Below are positions 24,721 to 33,163 of a DNA stretch of 64,000 bases, piece by piece. A model generated the notes under the pieces. It had not been told where the DNA came from and searched no databases. It saw nothing but the letters and a program-made list of their open reading frames with translations. Made by a program: the position numbers and the translations under genes. Source of the stretch: Streptomyces chartreusis (GTDB lineage Bacteria; Actinomycetota; Actinomycetes; Streptomycetales; Streptomycetaceae); NCBI RefSeq assembly GCF_008704715.1, contig NZ_CP023689.1, positions 6,262,001-6,326,000 of the forward strand, written 5' to 3'. Numbering within the stretch: the first letter of the stretch is position 1; each line of letters begins with the position of its first letter.

Positions 24721-25086
24721 ATGACGGCGGCGACACGCGACGAGGTACCCGTCACCCTGGGCGGCGACGGCGTGGAGGTCCGCACCAAGATCATCGGTGG
24801 CGGCATGTCCGTCGGCTACCTACGCCTGTCGGAGGGCACGGACATGGGCCCCGCTCTCAAGGGTCTCGAAGGTGACGCCTGTCAGTGCCCGCACTGGGGT
24901 TACCTGCTGAAGGGCAGGCTGCGGATGCTGACGCCGACGGGCGAGGAGTACTACGAGGCGGGCCAGGCGTACTACTGGGAGCCCGGTCACGTGCCCGTCG
25001 CGGTGGAGGACTGCGAGTTCGTGGAGTTCTCGCCGGCCGCGGAATTCCAGGCGGTCATCGACCACGTGACCGCACAGGCGGGCTGA
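24721..25086 (+). CDS. small cupin-domain protein
   Basis: A 121-residue single cupin barrel. The core reads GDACQCPHWGYLLKGRLRMLTPTGEEYYEAGQAYYWEPGHVPVAVEDCEFVEFSP. Only one His of the first cupin motif (CPHW) is clear and the second motif has GHVPV, so metal binding may use a reduced ligand set. The pattern is common in actinomycete stand-alone cupins of unknown role. ATG 24721 is preceded by GGAGGAG. It is monocistronic between the TetR gene and recD2. Confidence 0.8.
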   Translation: MTAATRDEVPVTLGGDGVEVRTKIIGGGMSVGYLRLSEGTDMGPALKGLEGDACQCPHWGYLLKGRLRMLTPTGEEYYEAGQAYYWEPGHVPVAVEDCEFVEFSPAAEFQAVIDHVTAQAG

Positions 25087-25150
25087 CGGCCACCTGCCGT
25101 CCTGCCCGCGATCCTCCGGCGTTGTCGGACCCGACCGGTAGCGTCGGATC

Positions 25151-27400
25151 ATGTCCAATCAGGCGGGGAGCGGCGAGCGGCGACTTGCGGTGCTCGAAGG
25201 CGTCCTGGAGCGGATCACGTACGCCAACGAGGAGAACGGCTACACGGTCGCCCGGGTCGACACCGGAAGAGGCGGGGGCGATCTGCTCACGGTCGTCGGC
25301 GCGCTGCTCGGCGCCCAGGTCGGCGAATCCCTGCGGATGGAGGGGCGTTGGGGCTCCCACCCGCAATACGGGAAGCAGTTCACCGTCGAGAACTACACGA
25401 CACTGCTCCCGGCCACCGTCCAGGGCATTCGCCGCTACCTCGGCTCCGGGCTGGTCAAGGGCATCGGACCGGTCTTCGCCGACCGCATCACGCAGCACTT
25501 CGGGCTGGACACCCTGAAGATCATCGAGGAGGAGCCGAAGCGGCTCATCGAGGTCCCCGGACTCGGGCCCAAGCGCACGAAGAAGATCGCCGACGCCTGG
25601 GAGGAGCAGAAGGCGATCAAGGAGGTCATGCTCTTCCTCCAGACCGTCGAGGTGTCCACCTCCATCGCCGTGCGGATCTACAAGAAGTACGGCGACGCCT
25701 CCATCTCCGTCGTGAAGAACCAGCCCTACCGGCTCGCCGCCGACGTCTGGGGCATCGGCTTCCTCACCGCCGACAAGATCGCCCAGTCCGTCGGCATCCC
25801 GCACGACAGCCCGGAGCGCGTCAAGGCGGGCCTGCAGTACGCCCTGTCGCAGGCCACCGACCAGGGCAACTGCTATCTCCCCGAGGAACAGCTGATCGCC
25901 GACGCGGTCAAGCTCCTCCAGGTCGACACCGGGCTCGTCATCGAATGCCTCGCCGAGCTCGCGCAGATCCCGGAGGACGGCTCCGACCCGGGAGTCGTAC
26001 GGGAGAAGGTGCCCGGCCCCGACGGCGGCGCGGAGCCCGTGACGGCCGTCTATCTCGTCCCCTTCCACCGGGCCGAACTCTCCCTTGCCGCGCAGCTGTT
26101 GCGACTGCTGCGCACCGACGAGGACCGGATGCCGGGGTTCCACGACGTCGCCTGGGACAAGGCGCTGGGCTGGCTGAAGGGCCGTACGGGCGTGGAACTC
26201 GCCCCCGAGCAGGAGGCCGCCGTCAGGCTGGCCCTGACCGAGAAGGTCGCCGTACTGACCGGCGGTCCAGGCTGCGGCAAGTCCTTCACCGTCCGCTCCA
26301 TCGTCGAGCTGGCGCGGGCGAAGAAGGCACGCGTCGTCCTCGCCGCCCCCACCGGCCGCGCAGCCAAGCGCCTCGCCGAACTGACCGGCGCCGAGGCCTC
26401 CACCGTCCACCGCCTGCTGGAGCTCAAGCCCGGCGGCGACGCGGCCTACGACCGGGACCGCCCGCTCCAGGCCGACCTGGTGGTGGTCGACGAGGCGTCC
26501 ATGCTGGACCTGTTGCTCGCCAACAAGCTGGTGAAGGCCGTGCCGCCGGGCGCGCACCTGCTGTTCGTCGGGGACGTCGACCAGTTGCCGAGCGTCGGCG
26601 CGGGCGAGGTGCTCAGGGACCTCCTGGCCGACGGCGGCCCGATCCCCGCCGTGCGCCTGACCCGTGTGTTCCGGCAGGCCCAGCAGTCCGGCGTGGTGAC
26701 CAACGCGCACCGGATCAACGCCGGACAGCACCCCGTCACCGACGGCATGAAGGACTTCTTCCTCTTCGTCGAGGACGAGACGGAGGAGGCCGGCCGGCTC
26801 ACCGTGGATGTGGCGGCCCGTCGGATTCCGGCCAAGTTCGGGCTCGACCCGCGCCGGGACGTCCAGGTGCTCGCCCCGATGCACCGCGGCCCCGCCGGCG
26901 CCGGAACGCTGAACGGCCTGCTCCAGCAGGCCATCACGCCCGGACGCCCCGAGCTGCCGGAGAAGCGGTTCGGCGGGCGGGTCTTCCGCGTCGGCGACAA
27001 GGTCACCCAGATTCGCAACAATTACGAGAAGGGGGAGAACGGTGTCTTCAACGGCACCGTGGGCGTGGTCACCTCGCTCGACCCGGTCGACCAGCGCCTG
27101 ACGGTGCTGACGGACGAGGACGAGGAGGTTCCGTACGAATTCGACGAACTGGACGAACTCGCGCACGCGTACGCGGTGACGATCCACCGTTCACAGGGAA
27201 GTGAATATCCCGCAGTGGTGATCCCCGTCACGACGGGAGCATGGATGATGCTTCAGCGGAACCTGCTCTACACGGCGGTCACCAGGGCAAAGCAGTTGGT
27301 CGTCCTCGTGGGTTCGCGCAAGGCCATCGGTCAGGCCGTGCGCACGGTCTCGGCCGGGCGCCGCTGCACGGCACTCGACTTCCGGCTCGCGGGCTCCTGA
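25151..27400 (+). CDS. recD2: RecD2-type 5'-3' DNA helicase
   Basis: A 749-residue superfamily 1B helicase of the RecD2 (RecD-like) group found without RecBC. The N-terminal ~330 residues include tandem helix-hairpin-helix repeats (VKGIGPVFADRITQHFG, IEVPGLGPKRTKKIADAW, YRLAADVWGIGFLTADKIAQ). The motor has Walker A LTGGPGCGKSFTVRSI (near residue 375), Walker B VVVDEASML (near 450), FVGDVDQLPSVGAGEVL, VRLTRVFRQAQQS, AYAVTIHRSQGSEYPAVVIP (near 680) and YTAVTRAKQLVVLVG. Role: DNA unwinding in repair or replication-fork restart. It is followed by a 266-bp leader of the citrate synthase gene. Confidence 0.93.
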   Translation: MSNQAGSGERRLAVLEGVLERITYANEENGYTVARVDTGRGGGDLLTVVGALLGAQVGESLRMEGRWGSHPQYGKQFTVENYTTLLPATVQGIRRYLGSGLVKGIGPVFADRITQHFGLDTLKIIEEEPKRLIEVPGLGPKRTKKIADAWEEQKAIKEVMLFLQTVEVSTSIAVRIYKKYGDASISVVKNQPYRLAADVWGIGFLTADKIAQSVGIPHDSPERVKAGLQYALSQATDQGNCYLPEEQLIADAVKLLQVDTGLVIECLAELAQIPEDGSDPGVVREKVPGPDGGAEPVTAVYLVPFHRAELSLAAQLLRLLRTDEDRMPGFHDVAWDKALGWLKGRTGVELAPEQEAAVRLALTEKVAVLTGGPGCGKSFTVRSIVELARAKKARVVLAAPTGRAAKRLAELTGAEASTVHRLLELKPGGDAAYDRDRPLQADLVVVDEASMLDLLLANKLVKAVPPGAHLLFVGDVDQLPSVGAGEVLRDLLADGGPIPAVRLTRVFRQAQQSGVVTNAHRINAGQHPVTDGMKDFFLFVEDETEEAGRLTVDVAARRIPAKFGLDPRRDVQVLAPMHRGPAGAGTLNGLLQQAITPGRPELPEKRFGGRVFRVGDKVTQIRNNYEKGENGVFNGTVGVVTSLDPVDQRLTVLTDEDEEVPYEFDELDELAHAYAVTIHRSQGSEYPAVVIPVTTGAWMMLQRNLLYTAVTRAKQLVVLVGSRKAIGQAVRTVSAGRRCTALDFRLAGS

Positions 27401-27537
27401 AACACCGCTTTCCCGCCCTCGCCGGACCCCCTTCTGACCTGCCGATTCGTGAGGCAGTGAAAAAAATGATCGATCAAACGAGTCGTGAAGGTCACAGACC
27501 ACTTCCAGATGGGGAAAACAGCGGGCAGGATGGCAGG

Positions 27538-27560
27538 TTGGCGGCACTCAGTGCCGCCAA
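27538..27560. promoter_or_regulatory. perfect 23-bp palindrome upstream of citrate synthase
   Basis: Arms TTGGCGGCACT and AGTGCCGCCAA flank a single C. It lies 107 bp before the citrate synthase start and 138 bp after recD2. It could be an operator of citA or a hairpin ending recD2 transcription; there is no T-tract after it, so I favour a protein-binding site, with moderate doubt. Confidence 0.5.
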
Positions 27561-27666
27561 TAGGCCCAATGGTCGACCCCGAGTGCACTCTCCTGAGCCG
27601 AATGGGGGAGGGTAGAGACAGTCAGGGCAACCTCGAAGATGAGGCACAACGTCGGTGAGGGAAGAC

Positions 27667-28956
27667 GTGAGCGACAACTCTGTAGTACTGCGGTACGGCG
27701 ACGGCGAGTACACCTACCCGGTGATTGACAGCACCGTCGGCGACAAGGGCTTTGACATCGGCAAACTCCGCGCCCAGACCGGTCTGGTGACGCTGGACAG
27801 CGGATATGGCAACACCGCCGCCTATAAATCCGCCATCACCTACCTCGACGGCGAGCAGGGGATCCTCCGGTACCGCGGCTACCCGATCGAGCAGCTGGCC
27901 GAGCGCTCCACCTTCCTGGAGGTGGCCTACCTGCTGATCAACGGTGAGCTGCCGACCGTCGACGAGCTCTCGACGTTCAAGAACGAGATCACCCAGCACA
28001 CGCTGCTGCACGAGGACGTCAAGAACTTCTACAAGGGCTTCCCGCGCGACGCCCACCCGATGGCCATGCTGTCGTCGGTGGTCTCGGCGCTGTCCACGTT
28101 CTACCAGGACAGCCACAACCCCTTCGACGAGCGGCAGCGCAACCTCTCCACGATCCGCCTGCTCGCCAAGCTTCCGACGATCGCGGCGTACGCGTACAAG
28201 AAGTCGATCGGCCACCCGTTCGTCTACCCGCGCAACGACCTCGGTTACGTCGAGAACTTCCTGCGCATGACGTTCTCGGTCCCTGCGCAGGAGTTCGAGC
28301 TGGACCCGGTCGTGGTCTCCGCCCTCGACAAGCTGCTGATTCTGCACGCCGACCACGAGCAGAACTGTTCGACGTCGACGGTCCGGCTGGTGGGCTCGTC
28401 GCAGGCGAACATGTTCGCGTCGATCTCGGCCGGCATCTCCGCCCTCTGGGGCCCGCTGCACGGCGGCGCCAACCAGTCCGTCCTGGAGATGCTCGAGGGC
28501 ATCCAGGCCAACGGCGGCGACGTCGACGCCTTCATCCGCAAGGTGAAGAACAAGGAGGACGGCGTCCGCCTGATGGGCTTCGGCCACCGGGTGTACAAGT
28601 CCTTCGACCCGCGCGCGAAGATCATCAAGGCCGCCGCGCACGACGTCCTCTCCGCTCTCGGCAAGTCCGACGAGCTGCTGGACATCGCCCTGAAGCTGGA
28701 GGAGCACGCGCTTTCCGACGAGTACTTCGTCTCGCGCAACCTCTACCCGAACGTCGACTTCTACACCGGTCTGATCTACCGGGCCATGGGCTTCCCGACC
28801 GAGATGTTCACGGTCCTGTTCGCCCTCGGCCGCCTGCCGGGCTGGATCGCCCAGTGGCACGAGATGATCAAGGAGCCGGGTTCCCGCATCGGCCGCCCGC
28901 GCCAGATCTACACGGGCGTCGTCGAGCGCGACTTCGTGCCGGTCGAAGAGCGCTAG
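27667..28956 (+). CDS. citA: citrate synthase (type II, TCA cycle)
   Basis: A 429-residue citrate synthase condensing oxaloacetate and acetyl-CoA. Catalytic residues sit in the expected motifs: His in WGPLHGGANQSVLEM (near residue 265), His in MGFGHRVYKSFDPRA (near 306) and Asp in NVDFYTGLIYRAMG (near 363). The N-terminal ~50 residues form the beta-sheet domain typical of hexameric bacterial enzymes that can be inhibited by NADH. GTG 27667 is preferred over GTG 27655 because GAGGGA lies 6 bases upstream. It is monocistronic, with strong hairpins just downstream. Confidence 0.95.
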   Translation: MSDNSVVLRYGDGEYTYPVIDSTVGDKGFDIGKLRAQTGLVTLDSGYGNTAAYKSAITYLDGEQGILRYRGYPIEQLAERSTFLEVAYLLINGELPTVDELSTFKNEITQHTLLHEDVKNFYKGFPRDAHPMAMLSSVVSALSTFYQDSHNPFDERQRNLSTIRLLAKLPTIAAYAYKKSIGHPFVYPRNDLGYVENFLRMTFSVPAQEFELDPVVVSALDKLLILHADHEQNCSTSTVRLVGSSQANMFASISAGISALWGPLHGGANQSVLEMLEGIQANGGDVDAFIRKVKNKEDGVRLMGFGHRVYKSFDPRAKIIKAAAHDVLSALGKSDELLDIALKLEEHALSDEYFVSRNLYPNVDFYTGLIYRAMGFPTEMFTVLFALGRLPGWIAQWHEMIKEPGSRIGRPRQIYTGVVERDFVPVEER

Positions 28957-28965
28957 ACGCTCCGC

Positions 28966-28998
28966 CGAGGAGGCGCCCTTCGGGGCGCCGCACCTCCG
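28966..28998 (+). terminator. hairpin terminator of citA
   Basis: GGCGCCC and GGGCGCC (28972-28978, 28983-28989) close on a TTCG tetraloop, and the stem is extended by GAGG/CCTC. The hairpin begins within 15 bp of the citA stop. Confidence 0.8.
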
Positions 28999-29011
28999 CA
29001 GGCAAAAAGAA

Positions 29012-29062
29012 GAAGGCGCCCTGGCGGCGGTCCCCCCACGGGCCGACGTCCAGGGCGCCTTC
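29012..29062. terminator. second, bidirectional terminator between citA and copA
   Basis: Perfect 13-bp arms GAAGGCGCCCTGG (29012-29024) and CCAGGGCGCCTTC (29050-29062) with a 25-base loop. It is placed to stop readthrough from citA and from the convergent copper operon. Confidence 0.75.
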
Positions 29063-29533
29063 CCATGTCCCGGTGCGGATTCCCCCCACGGGATCCGGCC
29101 GGGCGTCTGAGAGACCAGCGCCTGAAATCGCTGTCTTTCGGTGTTGCCGTTTGAGCGGAACGAGCGGACTCGTCGTACTCATGGTTGAGTGCGGTCTGCC
29201 GGGACAGCGCACGGTCGGGAGGGCCGCTCAAAGCTTCCCGATGTACGTGCCCCGGCAACGCAACTCTGAGGAAGTCCCCCAAGACATCCTCAGATGCCAG
29301 TAAGCGCCCCCCAAGACGCTGCCTGACATCGTCAACTTAGACCTTCGAACCCCTTCGATGGTTACGTTCACATCACTGTGATCTGCGTCTCTTGCATATG
29401 TCCGTTAGATACGCAAGAGCCCCGATATGGCGATCGAGGCCCAAGCGTAAGGATGATGCGCGAGCCTTGTGAAGAGCTTATGTGAGCCGGGCGCCGGACT
29501 CCAGAGGGACCCAGCGGGGTTCTTACTACGAAT
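29063..29533. other. gene-free stretch, relatively AT-rich, between citA and copA
   Basis: No open frame with a ribosome binding site and domain was seen. It holds two inverted repeats: TCACA-N4-TGTGA (29368-29381), and CTCTTGC paired with GCAAGAG, about 17 bases apart, near 29390-29415. The part around 29330-29480 is visibly richer in A and T than its surroundings. It could hide a small RNA or sites for convergent regulation; nothing firm can be said. Confidence 0.4.
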
Positions 29534-31831
29534 TCACCGGAACGTCCGCAGCCGCAGGCTGTTCGACACCACGAACACCGAGGAGAACGCCATCGCGGCG
29601 CCCGCGATCATCGGATTCAGCAACCCCGCCGCGGCCAGCGGCAACGCGGCGACGTTGTAGCCGAAGGCCCACACGAGGTTGCCCCTGATCGTGGCCAGCG
29701 TCCGCCGGGACAGCCGGATGGCGTCCGCCGCGACCCGTAGATCGCCGCGCACCAGCGTCAGATCGCTCGCCTCGATCGCCGCGTCCGTCCCCGTGCCCAT
29801 CGCCAGACCCAGATCGGCGGTGGCGAGCGCGGCCGCGTCGTTGACGCCGTCGCCCACCATGGCCACACAGCGCCCCTCGCGCCGCAGCCGCCGTACCGCC
29901 TCGACCTTCTCCTCGGGCAGGACCTCCGCGATCACCTGATCGATGCCGACCGCGTCCGCCACCGCCTCGGCGACCGCCCGGTTGTCCCCGGTCAGCAGCA
30001 CCGGGGTCAGCCCCAGCGCGCGCAGCTCGCGCACCGCCTCGGCGCTGGTCTCCTTCACCGCGTCCGCGACGGCGATCACGCCGCGCGCCGCTCCGTCCCA
30101 CCCGACTACGACGGCCGTACGACCGTCCCTCTCGGCCTCTTCCCGGGCGCGGACCAGCTCCGTGGGCAGGGCGTCGAAAAGGCGCCCCACGGCCACGTCA
30201 CGGCCCTCCACGCGGCCGCGCACGCCTCGCCCGGGGATGTTCCGGAACTCCTCGACCTGCGGCAGCAGTCCGACCCGCTCCTCCGCGCCGGCGGCGACCG
30301 CGCGGGCCACGGGATGTTCCGAGGCGTGCTCCACGGCGCCCGCGAGCCGCAGCACCTGCTCCTCGTCGGTGCCGTCGGCGACGTACACCTTCTGGAGGGT
30401 CATGCGGCCGGTGGTCACCGTGCCGGTCTTGTCCAGGACGACGGTGTCGACGCGGCGCGTGGACTCCAGCACCTCGGGGCCCTTGATGAGGATGCCGAGC
30501 TGCGCCCCGCGTCCGGTGCCGACCATGAGGGCCGTCGGGGTGGCCAGGCCCAGGGCGCACGGGCAGGCGATGATCAGGACCGCGACCGCTGCGGTGAAGG
30601 CGGCGACCGCGTCGTCGGTGAGGCCGAGCCAGGCCCCGAAGGTGGCGACCGCGAGGACGATGACCGCCGGCACGAACACCGCGGAGATCCGGTCGGCGAG
30701 CCGCTGCACCTCGGCCTTGCCGTTCTGCGCGTCCTCCACCAGCCGTGCCATCCGCGCGAGCCGGGTGTCCGAGCCGACCCGGGTCGCCTCGACGACGAGC
30801 CGCCCGCCCGCGTTGACCGTCGCGCCGGTGACCGCGTCCCCGACCGTGACGTCCACCGGCACCGACTCGCCGGTCAGCAGGGCGGCGTCCACCGCGGAGG
30901 CGCCCTCCACGACGGTGCCGTCGGTGGCGATCTTCTCGCCGGGCCGTACGACGAACCGGTCGCCGACCGCCAGCCCCTCGACCGGCACGCGCACCTCGCG
31001 CCCGTCGCGCAGTACGGTGACGTCCTTCGCGCCGAGCTCCATCAGGGCGCGCAGCGCCGCACCCGCGCGGCGCTTGGAGCGGGCCTCCAGGTAGCGGCCG
31101 AGGAGGATGAACGTGACGACGCCCGAGGCCACTTCGAGGTAGATCTGCGAGGCGCCGTCGACCCGCGAGGCGGTGAACTCGAAGGTGTCGTGCATGCCGG
31201 GCATGCCGGCGTCGCCCAGGAACAGCGCCCACAGCGACCAGCCGAACGCCGCGAGCGTGCCCATCGAGATCAGCGTGTCCATGGTCGCCGCGCCATGCCT
31301 CGCGTTGGTGAACGCGGCCCGGTGGAAGGGCAGTCCGCCCCAGACGACGACGGGCGAGGCGAGGGTGAGCGCGAGCCACTGCCAGTTGTCGAACTGGAGG
31401 GCCGGGACCATCGACAGCGCGATCACCGGCACGGCGAGCAGGGCGGAGACGACGAGGCGCCCGCGGTACGCGGCCGGTTCCGGGTCTTCCGGCGCCTGGT
31501 CCCGCTCCGGCGCGGGCCGCGGGGGAGCGGGCTCCTCGGCGGTGTACCCGGTCTTCTCCACCACGGCGACGAGGTCGGCGACCTCGATGCCCGCGGGGTA
31601 ACTGACCCTGGCCTTCTCGGTCGCGTAGTTCACCGTGGCGGTCACGCCGGCCATGCGGTTGAGCTTCTTCTCGACGCGGGCCGCGCAGGATGCGCAGGTC
31701 ATCCCACCGATGAGCAGCTCGACGTCCGAGGCGGCTGCGCGGTCGGCCGGCCCGGACGCGGGCGTCGCCCCGGCCGTGCCGGTCGTGCCGGCCGGCCCGG
31801 CTATCGGCGGTTCATCGGTGGTGCGGGTCAT
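29534..31831 (-). CDS. copA: copper-exporting P1B-type ATPase
   Basis: A 765-residue copper pump. The N-terminal heavy-metal domain has GMTCASCAARVEKKL (about residues 38-52). Eight membrane helices follow; the ion-site helix reads IIACPCALGLATPTALM (CPC near residue 423). The catalytic core has DKTGTVTTG (phosphorylated Asp near 467), the nucleotide-binding HP motif in EHASEHPVARAV, LLTGDNRAVAEAV and MVGDGVNDAAALATADLG. It expels Cu(I) from the cytoplasm. ATG 31831 lies 8 bp after copZ, forming one operon under the CsoR-type operator at 32142-32160. Confidence 0.94.
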   Translation of the reverse strand: MTRTTDEPPIAGPAGTTGTAGATPASGPADRAAASDVELLIGGMTCASCAARVEKKLNRMAGVTATVNYATEKARVSYPAGIEVADLVAVVEKTGYTAEEPAPPRPAPERDQAPEDPEPAAYRGRLVVSALLAVPVIALSMVPALQFDNWQWLALTLASPVVVWGGLPFHRAAFTNARHGAATMDTLISMGTLAAFGWSLWALFLGDAGMPGMHDTFEFTASRVDGASQIYLEVASGVVTFILLGRYLEARSKRRAGAALRALMELGAKDVTVLRDGREVRVPVEGLAVGDRFVVRPGEKIATDGTVVEGASAVDAALLTGESVPVDVTVGDAVTGATVNAGGRLVVEATRVGSDTRLARMARLVEDAQNGKAEVQRLADRISAVFVPAVIVLAVATFGAWLGLTDDAVAAFTAAVAVLIIACPCALGLATPTALMVGTGRGAQLGILIKGPEVLESTRRVDTVVLDKTGTVTTGRMTLQKVYVADGTDEEQVLRLAGAVEHASEHPVARAVAAGAEERVGLLPQVEEFRNIPGRGVRGRVEGRDVAVGRLFDALPTELVRAREEAERDGRTAVVVGWDGAARGVIAVADAVKETSAEAVRELRALGLTPVLLTGDNRAVAEAVADAVGIDQVIAEVLPEEKVEAVRRLRREGRCVAMVGDGVNDAAALATADLGLAMGTGTDAAIEASDLTLVRGDLRVAADAIRLSRRTLATIRGNLVWAFGYNVAALPLAAAGLLNPMIAGAAMAFSSVFVVSNSLRLRTFR

Positions 31832-31839
31832 GGCCGGAC

Positions 31840-32079
31840 TCAGACCCTGCCGACCAGTTCAAAGCCGGCCTCGTCGACGGCGGCGCGCACGGCCTCCTCG
31901 TCCAGCGCGGCGGCCGACACGACGGTGACCTCGCCGGTCGAGGCGACGGCCTTCACCGAGCTGACGCCGGGCAGTTCGGAGATCTCGCCGGAGACGGCCC
32001 CCTCGCAGTGTCCGCAGCTCATGCCGCTCACCTTGTAGACGGCGGTGACGGAGCCGGGGGTGTCGGTCTGGGCGGTCAT
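31840..32079 (-). CDS. copZ: copper chaperone CopZ
   Basis: A 79-residue heavy-metal-associated domain with the Cu(I) site MSCGHC near residues 20-25 and the ferredoxin-like fold pattern (VYKVSGMSCGHCEGAVSGEISELPGVSSVKAV, then VTVVSAAALDEEAVRAAVDEAGF). It would bind Cu(I) in the cytoplasm and deliver it to the ATPase encoded next. GAGGAG precedes ATG 32079. It is the first gene of the copper operon. Confidence 0.93.
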   Translation of the reverse strand: MTAQTDTPGSVTAVYKVSGMSCGHCEGAVSGEISELPGVSSVKAVASTGEVTVVSAAALDEEAVRAAVDEAGFELVGRV

Positions 32080-32141
32080 GTGGTTCTCCTCGTCGAGGCA
32101 TGTGGGGCCGAGGGGACCCAGGGGGTCCCTTCTCTTCCACG

Positions 32142-32160
32142 GTATACCCCTATGGGGTAC
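32142..32160. promoter_or_regulatory. CsoR-type copper operator of copZ-copA
   Basis: GTATACCCCTATGGGGTAC is a near-perfect palindrome matching the known CsoR operator pattern (ATACCCC, short spacer, GGGGTA), 63 bp upstream of copZ. A GC-rich inverted repeat follows in the leader (GGGGACCC/GGGTCCC, 32112-32129). A csoR gene is not in this window, so the repressor must be encoded elsewhere. Confidence 0.8.
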
Positions 32161-32319
32161 TGCTCAAAGAGGGGTGGCGCCTGTCGGTACCGCACGGGCG
32201 TTCGGCGGGTACCGCGTGATCGCTCCGGGATGCGGGCATGCGCGGTGCGGGAGAGAGTGGGTCGCGGGGTCCCCCCGAATCCGGGAGCTGATCCATGCAC
32301 ACCTGTCGGTACCGGCCCA

Positions 32320-33003
32320 CTAGGTCGCGGTGCGGGCCGCCTCGGTCCGGCCGAGTCTGTCGCCCACCAGCGGGTCGAGGTAGCGGATCAGGACGTGCTT
32401 CAGCTCCTGGACGTAGGCGTCGCGTTCGGCGTCCTCGTGGGCGAGCACCAACTCCAGTCCGGCCTTGTAAAGGCCCAGGCACATATGGGCGGTCCTGGCC
32501 AGGTCGGCCGGGGCGGCGTCGGGCAGGAACGAGGAGAGCAGGCCCTCGATCCGGGACAGCAGGGTCGCGTGCAGGGCGTCGTGCTCCTCGGCCATGCGGC
32601 CGGGGATGTCGGGGCCGTGCATCAACGCGAAGAACGCCGGATGGGCGCAGTTGAAGGCGATGAAGCGGTCGACGGCCGAGGCGACGGCCTCCTCCAGCGG
32701 AGTGGCGGGATCGACCGGGGCGAGCGCCTCGCCGTACATCTCGCGCATCTCGTGGATCAGCCGGTCGCCGAGCTCTATGGCGATCGCTTCCTTGTTCGGG
32801 AAGAACTGGTACAGCGTGCCGGGCGAGACGCCGGCCTCGCGGGCGATGGCGTTGGTGCTGGCGGCCGTGTAACCGGTGGTGGTGAAGACGGTGGCCGCGG
32901 CCTCCAGCAGCTGGGCGATACGGCGCTCGCCGCGGGCCTGGCGGCGGCGCGGCTGCTCCTTCTCCTGGTGGACCTGGTCGTCCTTGTCCCGGTTCGCGGA
33001 CAC
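32320..33003 (-). CDS. TetR-family regulator divergent from MMPL transporter
   Basis: A 227-residue TetR protein. A charged, probably flexible start (KDDQVHQEKEQPRRRQARGERR) precedes the DNA-binding domain at about residues 27-73 (IAQLLEAAATVFTTTGYTAASTNAIAREAGVSPGTLYQFFPNKEAIAIEL). The C-terminal domain contains FIAFNCAHPAFFALMHGPDIPGRM. GTG 33003 follows GGGGA. Two palindromes in the 160-bp gap to the MMPL gene are likely operators, so it probably represses itself and the transporter until a ligand binds. Confidence 0.88.
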   Translation of the reverse strand: MSANRDKDDQVHQEKEQPRRRQARGERRIAQLLEAAATVFTTTGYTAASTNAIAREAGVSPGTLYQFFPNKEAIAIELGDRLIHEMREMYGEALAPVDPATPLEEAVASAVDRFIAFNCAHPAFFALMHGPDIPGRMAEEHDALHATLLSRIEGLLSSFLPDAAPADLARTAHMCLGLYKAGLELVLAHEDAERDAYVQELKHVLIRYLDPLVGDRLGRTEAARTAT

Positions 33004-33036
33004 GCGTTATCCCCAGCTCTCCGAACGCGATTGACA

Positions 33037-33058
33037 AACGCGAGCGGTCGCTCGCATT
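33037..33058. promoter_or_regulatory. TetR operator 1 (tetR-mmpL gap)
   Basis: A perfect core GCGAGCG-GT-CGCTCGC at 33040-33055, extended by partly matching flanks. It lies about 35 bp upstream of the TetR GTG. Confidence 0.6.
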
Positions 33059-33064
33059 CTTGAG

Positions 33065-33088
33065 AAACGCGAGCGAACTCTCGTGTTT
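33065..33088. promoter_or_regulatory. TetR operator 2 (tetR-mmpL gap)
   Basis: Arms AAACGCGAG and CTCGTGTTT pair with one mismatch. The left arm repeats the AAACGCGAGCG found at the first site, so both sites share one half-site form and probably one regulator. Confidence 0.6.
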
Positions 33089-33163
33089 GCCAGTCTATGG
33101 CAGTGACAGCTCCATGCTGCCTGCCGTGCACAGCATGGATCAGGGTGAAGGGGACACCGCACA

